This document shows, piece by piece, positions 58,966 to 64,000 of a DNA stretch of 64,000 nucleotides. The stretch's first letter is position 1. The number at the start of each line of letters is the position of its first letter. Both the position numbers and the translations under genes were made by a program. The notes beneath the pieces are model-generated. The model did no database searches, was not told the DNA's origin, and saw only the letters and a list, made by a program, of their open reading frames with translations. The stretch spans positions 1 through 64,000 of the forward strand of contig JAKATL010000004.1 of NCBI GenBank assembly GCA_021827985.1. The letters are read 5' to 3'. This DNA comes from a bacterium. Its GTDB lineage: Bacteria; Chloroflexota; Dormibacteria; Aeolococcales; Bog-877.

Positions 58966-59240
58966 CGGTCGATCGCGCGATCGGACAGCAGTTTGGGCCA
59001 GAGCCGCATCAATACGACCCGTACGAGGGGATAGGAGGTGATGAGTTCGTGGCTGAGGTGGAGGCAGCCCTCGTGGCGGCTCGCAAGCATCAGCGGGCAA
59101 TCTCGCTAAGGCTGCCGGAGGAACTACTGGAACGCACTAAGGCCGAAGCGCTCCACCGCGGCCTCCCCTATCAGACGTTCATCAAGGTCGTCCTGGAGAA
59201 GAGCCTGGACCGCTTGGATCGGAGCGCCCTTCGGCCGTGA
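58962..59240 (+). CDS. CopG/BrnA-like ribbon-helix-helix antitoxin
   Basis: A 92-residue protein with a variable acidic N-terminus and a C-terminal RHH domain, HQRAISLRLPEELLERTKAE then ALHRGLPYQTFIKVVLEKSL, the pattern of CopG-type antitoxins (beta strand ISLRLPEE, helix, LPYQTFIKVVLE). It begins at ATG 58962 inside the stop codon of the toxin (ATGA), the usual toxin-first order of BrnT-BrnA pairs. It should neutralise the toxin and autorepress the operon through the RHH domain. The operator is not identified; the AT-rich stretch near 58675-58705 upstream of the toxin is a candidate. Confidence 0.75.
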   Translation: MTVDRAIGQQFGPEPHQYDPYEGIGGDEFVAEVEAALVAARKHQRAISLRLPEELLERTKAEALHRGLPYQTFIKVVLEKSLDRLDRSALRP

Positions 59241-59871
59241 CGGCACTCTTCCCCGACGGCGGACTGTCAGCACGCCAAACCGACAACCATCAACTCGGCG
59301 CGCGCGCATAGGCGACAGCTGGTCCTGTGGCCGGCGAAGTGCCGCGCGGACGGCCCGATATATCCGCCACACGGAAGCGGCGGGGGGCGCCGACTTCGGC
59401 GGGAACGGGCGATGCCCTGGTTGGAGAGGACTGCCGAAAGGCGGCGATGCATCGGACGCGATCACCGAGGAGCCCGTTGGGGTGAACGCAGGTAATCGGC
59501 CGGGGAGTCGGCCCGGCGCTGGTCGTGATCCACTCCGCCAGGTCGGTGGAGGCGAGTTCCCTCTCCGGCAGAATACGACTGCCCTCCTGCACGGACTTCG
59601 TCGCCGCGGCTAGCACTTACGCCGGCCCGGCCCGGCCACGAGCCTACCGGAGCACACGATGGCCAGCGCATCGGTCACGGAAGCCACTCACCGTGCGTCG
59701 CTGCACTGAAGGATGATCCTGAAGGTGAGGGGACCCAGTCGTCGGGGTCGCGTCCGTGGCACTGCGCGCGATACCTTTCGGTGCCGCTCCTGGCTGCTGT
59801 CAAAAGCGTTGCCAGCCGAGTCGCGTAAGGCGTCGCGCACCACGAGAGGGTGGCACCTGGAGTTCGAAGTG
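59241..59871. other. 631-base stretch of the island without a recognisable gene
   Basis: Open frames on both strands have no homology that I recognise. The minus-strand frame 59290-59616 (with ERELASTDLAEWITTSAGP) looks partly protein-like but matches nothing I know. The plus-strand frame that ends CPHQDSNLEPWD at 59913 is a translation of the tRNA and is spurious. No integrase, IS end or inverted repeat was seen. Confidence 0.35.
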
Positions 59872-59948
59872 TGGTGCCCGCACCAGGACTCGAACCTGGA
59901 ACCTTGGGATTAAGAGTCCCCTGCTCTAACCAATTGAGCCATGCGGGC
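59872..59948 (-). tRNA. tRNA-Lys (anticodon CUU), CCA encoded
   Basis: The cloverleaf folds completely: acceptor GCCCGCA/TGCGGGC, D-arm GCTC/GAGC, anticodon loop CTCTTAA giving CUU, T-arm CCAGG TTCGAGT CCTGG, discriminator A and an encoded CCA at 59874-59872. One mismatch (G-A) sits at the base of the anticodon stem. It reads AAG codons for lysine. Its 3' half is repeated at 58411, making it the insertion site of the neighbouring island. Confidence 0.93.
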
Positions 59949-60016
59949 CGCTTGCCAGTTTAGCCGCCTGGCAGAAGGCGGGCCGCTCCGCGCGCCTGCG
60001 GAGCATCCGGCGACCG

Positions 60017-61087
60017 TCAAGGAGACATCCGAGCTCGGCGCTCTGAGCCCCGGCAAAGGAACGCCAGCCGGAACAGGGCTCCGCCCTCGGGACCATGATC
60101 GACAGTGATGCCGGCACCGTGCGCCACGGCGATGGTGCGGACCACAGCCAGTCCGAGCCCACTTCCGGTCTGGGCCGATCCGGCCGCCTCGAGGCGGACA
60201 AACGGCTCGAATATCCGCTCCCGCTGCCCCCTGGGGATGCCCGGACCCGAGTCGGCGACTTCGACCACCACCAAGGAGCCCCGAACTGCCACCCCTGCCG
60301 TGATAACCCCAGGAGGGGTGTGGCGGATGGCGTTGTCCACGAGGTTGCCCACGGCCCGTCCCAGCAGCTCGCGGTCCCCCAGCACCTCGGCGGCGGTCTG
60401 GGGAGCCTCTACTGTCAGCTCGTGCCCGGTGGCGGCGGCCAGCAGGGAGTAGGTGTCCGCCACATCGGAGAGCACCTCGCGCAGGTCGACCAGCTCCGCC
60501 CCAGGGCCCGAAGTCCCAAGACGCTCGACTCGGACGAGATCGGAGATTCCCTGAAGTACTCCGCGGAGCCGGGCGGCTGCGCGCGACAGCCTGCCCACTA
60601 CCTCCGCCATCTCTCCCGTCCCCGCGAACTGGGCCAGTCCCTCCAGCCCCTCGTCGAGGGCAAAGAGGGGTGCCCGGAGCTCATGAAGCAGCAGGCGGGG
60701 CGAAGGCAGCGCCTCCTCTACGGGACGTGCCGGTGGGGCATCCCTGCCGACTACCGCGGTCCATCCCGGCGCGGTCGTGAGGGGGAAGACCTCGACCCAA
60801 GACTGCTGCGCGGGTTCCTTCACCGCCACGCTGAGGGGGTGGCTGTGACCGGGATCTCGCAGGGCTTCGATCCGTACCCGCTCCAGATCGGGGTGCGCCA
60901 CCTTGCGGCGCTGGTCCAGCAGCGACTCGGTCAGCGTGGAAGTGCTGAAAGAGGTGTTGGCGTAGCCCAACCGGCCGGCATGATCGAAGACGGCGATCGG
61001 CACCCGCATGCGCTCCAGCACCTCGGCAGCGAAGAACGCCGGCTCCGCGGACGTCTGCCGTTCGGCCGGGCGCCACGATCGGGTCAC
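60017..61087 (-). CDS. sensor histidine kinase (soluble, PAS-like input domain)
   Basis: A 356-residue kinase. Residues 15-115 form a PAS-like domain (AAEVLERMRVPIAVFDHAGRLGYANTSF). The phosphoacceptor is His135 in LLLHELRAPLFAL. The ATPase domain has the N box NLVDNAIRHTPPG with Asn252, G1 VVVEVADSGPGIPRGQRERIF, the F box IFEPFVRL and G2 GSGLGLAVVRTIAVAHG. No transmembrane helix is present, so it senses a cytosolic signal or partner. GTG 61087 overlaps the response regulator stop (GTGA). The pair is divergent from an ECF sigma factor gene, which suggests that they are functionally linked to pilus or envelope control. Confidence 0.88.
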   Translation of the reverse strand: MTRSWRPAERQTSAEPAFFAAEVLERMRVPIAVFDHAGRLGYANTSFSTSTLTESLLDQRRKVAHPDLERVRIEALRDPGHSHPLSVAVKEPAQQSWVEVFPLTTAPGWTAVVGRDAPPARPVEEALPSPRLLLHELRAPLFALDEGLEGLAQFAGTGEMAEVVGRLSRAAARLRGVLQGISDLVRVERLGTSGPGAELVDLREVLSDVADTYSLLAAATGHELTVEAPQTAAEVLGDRELLGRAVGNLVDNAIRHTPPGVITAGVAVRGSLVVVEVADSGPGIPRGQRERIFEPFVRLEAAGSAQTGSGLGLAVVRTIAVAHGAGITVDHGPEGGALFRLAFLCRGSERRARMSP

Positions 61088-61773
61088 GGCATCGGTTCGA
61101 ACTTGTAGCCCACGCCGCGCACCGTGTGGATGAGCCGGGGGGTCGGCCCGCGGTCGCCGATGAGACGGCGCAGCTCGACCACTGCGTTGTCGACGGCGCG
61201 GTTGTAAACGTCCGAGTTCAGCCCCCACACCTGGCCGATCAGCTGTTCCTTGCGCAGGACCATGCCCGGTCGGCTCGCCAGGGCCCCCAGGAGCCGGAAG
61301 AGACGGGGGGGCAGGTGGACCTCCTCCCCGTTCACAATGCAAGTCCAGGTGGACCAGTCCACCACCAGCCCGGGAAACTCACTGCGCGGGGCGCTCGGTC
61401 CACCGCGGTCCAGGTGGCGGGCGATGGCTGCGCGCAGGACCGCGGAATCCTCTCCCTTCCCGATGCAAACGTCCGCGCCGCTGGCGTAGCCCGCGGCCCT
61501 GTCATAAGGGTCGCTCTTGGCGCTCAGCAGGATGACCGGAACCTGATCCCCGGCCTTGCGCAGCGCCTGCAGGACCTCCAACCCGGTCATCTCCGGCATG
61601 GCGTAGTCCAGGACGATGAGGTCTGGGCGCAGGCGGGTCGCGAGAGCCAAGGCGGCCCGCCCACTGGTAGCGGTCAGCACGGTTCGACCGTCGGCCTCCA
61701 AAAGGGCGCGCATGGAGTCCAGGCACAGTGCGTCGTCGTCCACCGCCAGAACCGTCGCCTTGGTGCCGCCCAT
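61084..61773 (-). CDS. OmpR-family response regulator
   Basis: Two-domain regulator of 229 residues. The receiver has the acidic pocket AVDDDALCLDS, the phosphorylation site Asp56 in LIVLDYAMPEMTG and the threonine/lysine positions ILLSAKSDPYDR. The C-terminal winged helix (VNGEEVHLPPRLFRLLGALAS, NAVVELRRLIGDRG, LIHTVRGVGYKFE) is OmpR/PhoB type. One variation is IGKGEDSAVL in the receiver alpha-5 region. ATG 61773 is preceded by AGGGAGAGG. The kinase gene overlaps its stop. The target is unknown; the adjacent sigma-factor/pilus genes are candidates. Confidence 0.9.
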   Translation of the reverse strand: MGGTKATVLAVDDDALCLDSMRALLEADGRTVLTATSGRAALALATRLRPDLIVLDYAMPEMTGLEVLQALRKAGDQVPVILLSAKSDPYDRAAGYASGADVCIGKGEDSAVLRAAIARHLDRGGPSAPRSEFPGLVVDWSTWTCIVNGEEVHLPPRLFRLLGALASRPGMVLRKEQLIGQVWGLNSDVYNRAVDNAVVELRRLIGDRGPTPRLIHTVRGVGYKFEPMP

Positions 61774-61949
61774 GCCTCTCCCTACCTCAGCCCGCCAGAG
61801 TACGCGCTCCGAGGCGTCGACACAAACCGTGCGCCACGGGGGCACAACCGGGGACGAGTCGGGGGCTGAGTGGTGCCGAAGGCGAGCGGAGCCAGTCGCA
61901 GACTGCGGCGCCTGGGGCCGGTGGGAGGTCCGCTGTGGGAGGCCGATTG

Positions 61950-62519
61950 GTGGAAGAGGACTTCGGCGCGCGCGTCGCAGCATTGCGGCGGGGTGACCAG
62001 GACGCCATCGCTTGGATGTTCACCGCCTTCGCCGGTGACGTCGAGAGGTGTTTCCGGCGCCGCCCCCCGGAGGACCGCCGCGATCTGGTCCAGGACGTCT
62101 TCGTCACGGCCATCGTCAGGATCCACACCTTCCAGGGTGATCGCGAGGCGGCGCTGCGGGCGTGGTTGCGCAGCATTGCCTTCCACAGATGGCATCACCG
62201 GTGGGAAGCGGACCTGGTGCGGCAGCGCTACCAGGGACCGGCGCTGGAGCAGCTTTTGGAGCTGAACCCCAGCCACTCCGCGTTTCGCGACCCCGCCACC
62301 GACCCAGCTGCCGAGGTGGCATCGAGGGAGGCGGTGATCACTCTCCTCGGCCAGCTCACGCCACGCCAAGCGGAGGTGGTCAGGGCCCACGTCCTCGAGG
62401 GACGCAGCACCCAGGACATCGCCGACTCATGGGGTGTTCCACGCGAGCGGGTTCGCGGGCTCTACAAGCGGGGGATGGCCCGGTTGCGGCGCCCTCGCCA
62501 GACACTGCGCCCGGCATGA
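61950..62519 (+). CDS. ECF-type RNA polymerase sigma factor
   Basis: Sigma-70 region 2/4 protein of 189 residues. Region 2 is DQDAIAWMFTAFAGDVERCFRRRPPEDRRDLVQDVFVTAIVRIHTF, with RAWLRSIAFHRWHHRW as the DNA-melting helix. Region 4 is ALERLTPRQ-like (ITLLGQLTPRQAEVVRAHVLEG) followed by the HTH STQDIADSWGVPRERVRGLYKRGMARLRR. GTG 61950 has GGGAGG at 61938-61943 upstream; GTG 61935 is an alternative. No anti-sigma gene follows directly. The next gene is a SAF-domain pilus protein 155 bases downstream and is a likely target. It is divergent from the two-component genes. Confidence 0.85.
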   Translation: MEEDFGARVAALRRGDQDAIAWMFTAFAGDVERCFRRRPPEDRRDLVQDVFVTAIVRIHTFQGDREAALRAWLRSIAFHRWHHRWEADLVRQRYQGPALEQLLELNPSHSAFRDPATDPAAEVASREAVITLLGQLTPRQAEVVRAHVLEGRSTQDIADSWGVPRERVRGLYKRGMARLRRPRQTLRPA

Positions 62520-62544
62520 GTGCGGCTGCCCCGGACCGCCAAGT

Positions 62545-62558
62545 TTACGGATCCGTAA
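62545..62558. promoter_or_regulatory. perfect 14-bp palindrome upstream of the pilus genes
   Basis: TTACGGATCCGTAA lies between the sigma-factor stop and the SAF gene start (GTG 62674), 116 bases upstream. Perfect dyads of this length are uncommon by chance and it is well placed as an operator, for example for the adjacent response regulator or another DNA-binding protein. Confidence 0.4.
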
Positions 62559-62673
62559 CCCCCACACCTCTTCCCCCAGAGGTCGGCGGGAGCGCAGAAT
62601 CGGCTGCCATCGGGGTTGGGCCTGGGGTGACGCCTCGAAGGGCCGGGGGCGGCTTGGTGTGGGGAGCGGAGCG

Positions 62674-63393
62674 GTGAGGTGGCGAGTCGCAGCCGTGGTG
62701 GGTCTTTTGACCTTTGCTGCGGCGCTCGTCGGCCTCCTCGCCCTGCAGATCGAGGTCCAGGGCGGCGAGGTCCGGGTGCTGGTGGCGGCGCAGACGATCG
62801 AGCCGGGTCAGGTAATCCAGGCGGACACAGCGTTCTTGGCCCCGGGCGGATCCCTGGTCCGGCTCGGGAAGGCTGGTCTGGCAGACGCCATCCCGGAGGC
62901 CAGCTACCGCGAGGTGGCGGGGGCCGTTGCGTTGGTGCGAATCCCCGCCGGGGCCCTGATTCTGCGCCACGACCTGGCGATGGGTGCCTCGGCCGATCTT
63001 CGCCAGCTGACCCTCACTCTGGCCTCCATGCCCAGCGGACTCGGGCCAGGCAGCAGGGTGGACCTTCTCGCGGTCTGGGGCCAGGGGGGTGGGGCGGGTT
63101 CGCCGGGATCCATATGTCCCAGTTCTGCGCCGGCAGGGTGTGTGGTCCCGCTTGCCCAGGGGGTCTCCCTGCTGGCCGCGAACTCTGGGGCGCACACGGT
63201 GACCATCGACGTCCCGCCGTCCGAGGTGAGCCCCTGGCTCCTGCTGGACGCCACCCAGCCCATCTGGGCCGTGCCCGCAGGGTCAGCAGTCTGCCCCGGG
63301 GTGGAGCAGCCCATCTCAAGCCCCTCCCAGGCGCTGCAGGAGATCCGTGGCGGTTTGAGCCTCGCCGCCTGCCCCGGGGGCCGCACCCCTTGA
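62674..63393 (+). CDS. SAF-domain (CpaB/RcpC-like) pilus assembly protein
   Basis: A 239-residue protein with an N-terminal membrane helix (VAAVVGLLTFAAALVGLLAL) and an external SAF domain: VRVLVAAQTIEPGQVIQADT, VALVRIPAGALILRHDLAMG. The later half contains the CpaB-type region LTLTLASMPSGLGPGSRVDLLAV and cysteines (ICPSSAPAGCVV, SAVCPGVEQ). CpaB/RcpC proteins are periplasmic or outer components of Flp/Tad pilus secretion systems. GTG 62674 has GGGGAG upstream. The stop overlaps the next ATPase gene (TTGA). The sequence is more divergent than textbook CpaB, so confidence is moderate. Confidence 0.7.
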   Translation: MRWRVAAVVGLLTFAAALVGLLALQIEVQGGEVRVLVAAQTIEPGQVIQADTAFLAPGGSLVRLGKAGLADAIPEASYREVAGAVALVRIPAGALILRHDLAMGASADLRQLTLTLASMPSGLGPGSRVDLLAVWGQGGGAGSPGSICPSSAPAGCVVPLAQGVSLLAANSGAHTVTIDVPPSEVSPWLLLDATQPIWAVPAGSAVCPGVEQPISSPSQALQEIRGGLSLAACPGGRTP

Positions 63394-64000
63394 GGTTGAG
63401 GCAAGCGGCGGCCAAGGATCATCCCATCGATTGGGATGACCCTTCGTCGGCAACCGAGGGCCGGGTGGTGGGGGTCGTAGGCCCGGGAGGGGGGTCGGGT
63501 GTCACCACGCTGGCGGTCAGCCTCGCCCTGGCGGCGGCGGGCACCGGCCGGTCGGTCGCCCTGGTGGACGCTGATCCCGGGCTCGGGATGGTGGCGGCCC
63601 AGCTGGGTTTGGGGGAGGACCGCTCCCTCTTCCATCTGGTTCACGAAGCCACGCTTCGGCCAGTCGACCATGCCGCGCTCGGGCGGCACCTGCAGTCGTA
63701 TCGCGGCCTCGCAGTCCTGGCCGGCCGCGCCGAGCCAGGGAGGGCGGTGGGTTCACTCTTGTCCGGGTTGGAGTCGGTGATGGGCCTCCTGGCCGAACTC
63801 CACGAGCTGATCCTGGTCGATATCGGACCGCTGCACTCCGAAACCGCGGCCGCGATCGCCTTCCGCTGCCAGGCGCTGGTATGGGTGGTGGACGGGTCGC
63901 CGCTCGGTGCCGACCGCCTGGACCGCTGCCTCTCCTCATCCTTCGGCCGCCCTCTCCGCTCGAAGCCGCAGATGGCGATCATCAATCGCGCCGGCCCGGG
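63390..64000 (+). CDS. MinD/CpaE-like ATPase (partial, runs off the window)
   Basis: The reading frame starts at TTG 63390, inside the SAF stop codon, and stays open to the end of the window (about 203 codons). After 25 residues comes the ATP-binding region VVGVVGPGGGSGVTTLAVSLALAAAG, corresponding to the deviant Walker A of the MinD/ParA/CpaE group, then ALVDADPGLGMVAAQLGL (Walker A') and LILVDIGPL (Walker B). Both signature lysines of the deviant Walker A (KGGxGK) are replaced (P and V), as in some CpaE/TadZ proteins that localise pili without strong ATPase activity. The gene follows the SAF protein, so it probably positions a Flp/Tad pilus apparatus. Confidence 0.8.
   Translation, partial: MRLRQAAAKDHPIDWDDPSSATEGRVVGVVGPGGGSGVTTLAVSLALAAAGTGRSVALVDADPGLGMVAAQLGLGEDRSLFHLVHEATLRPVDHAALGRHLQSYRGLAVLAGRAEPGRAVGSLLSGLESVMGLLAELHELILVDIGPLHSETAAAIAFRCQALVWVVDGSPLGADRLDRCLSSSFGRPLRSKPQMAIINRAGP

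Larger units (their letters stand above)
58411..59948 (+). mobile_element. remnant integrative element at tRNA-Lys, bounded by a tRNA 3'-half duplication
   Basis: The 3' half of the tRNA-Lys gene, including the encoded CCA, is repeated in decayed form at 58411-58457, 1.46 kb to the left, the side on which an element inserted at the tRNA 3' end should lie. About 38 of 47 positions match. Between the copies are a two-gene toxin-antitoxin module, locally AT-rich sequence (around 58674-58705) and no housekeeping gene. No integrase was recognised, so the element is a remnant or a deleted end. The tRNA itself is intact, as is typical after site-specific integration. Confidence 0.65.

Noticed and set aside
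59713..59913. Short plus-strand ORF ending in CPHQDSNLEPWD
   Set aside because: It is a translation of the complementary strand of tRNA-Lys, a well-known false ORF class.
62120..63700. Minus-strand ORFs opposite the sigma factor and pilus genes
   Set aside because: Proline- and arginine-rich frames without homology; the plus strand encodes clear domains.

Overview
The window is GC-rich, densely coding bacterial chromosome. I see no plasmid, phage, rRNA or CRISPR signature. GTG and TTG starts and 1-4 base start/stop overlaps (GTGA, TTGA, TGATG) are common, and several genes have a -10 hexamer 6-7 bases before the start codon, which suggests leaderless transcripts. Two-subunit PntA, a gamma-alpha fused 2-oxoacid:ferredoxin oxidoreductase, split AccA/AccD, trehalose synthesis and a MinD/CpaE-like ATPase next to a SAF protein fit an aerobic high-GC lineage such as Actinomycetota, Chloroflexota or Candidatus Dormibacterota. 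The sequence alone does not decide among these.

Layout. 0-3.7 kb: a 5'-truncated sarcosine-oxidase-like gene, then proline dehydrogenase and P5C dehydrogenase (proline to glutamate). 3.8-8 kb: ArsR plus SRPBCC pair, KDPG aldolase, folC and a divergent lipoprotein. 8-15.8 kb: the three-gene NAD(P) transhydrogenase, then an operon of a GltD-like iron-sulfur flavoprotein with KorA and KorB. 15.8-22.4 kb: PadR plus HAAS membrane protein, thiolase, convergent otsA/otsB, a holin-like/DUF3618-like pair and a GNAT. 22.6-24.1 kb: an ORF-less group II intron that appears to separate a start codon from its gene. 24.3-28 kb: Pr6Pr-type membrane protein, arsM, SAM hydroxide adenosyltransferase and nnrE. 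28-29.2 kb: a decay zone with a LysE pseudogene and a GNAT pseudogene related to the intact copy at 21.8 kb.

29.2-39.2 kb: a long co-directional cluster behind a strong promoter. It holds a branched-chain-type ABC importer (its two permeases and one ATPase fused into one 937-residue chain), an alpha/beta hydrolase, TetR, a KAS III-like enzyme, an acyl-CoA ligase and a 3-hydroxybutyrate-dehydrogenase-like SDR. It looks like an uptake and degradation module for an unidentified ester or acid. 39.3-47.7 kb: a maleylpyruvate-isomerase-like gene without a usable start, a MacB/FtsX-type exporter, metF-like reductase, PLP decarboxylase and an MFS exporter behind a palindromic promoter. 47.7-51.9 kb: fatty-acid initiation genes accA, accD, fabH and fabF. 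52-57 kb: HtrA-type protease, small membrane protein, CtaB and a 12-TM histidine-containing protein of unknown function. 57.2-58.3 kb: divergent SRPBCC and HxlR genes.

58.4-59.9 kb is a remnant island at tRNA-Lys(CUU). The 3' half of the tRNA is repeated in decayed form 1.46 kb away, and between the copies lies a BrnT/BrnA-like toxin-antitoxin pair. 60-64 kb: a two-component system, a divergent ECF sigma factor, and the start of a probable Flp/Tad pilus operon (SAF protein and CpaE-like ATPase) that runs off the window.

Strongest leads: the start-codon-splitting group II intron (8-bp IBS1/EBS1 pairing, reading frame restored on splicing), the tRNA-Lys island remnant, the 29-39 kb catabolic cluster, and the HxH 12-TM protein beside ctaB.
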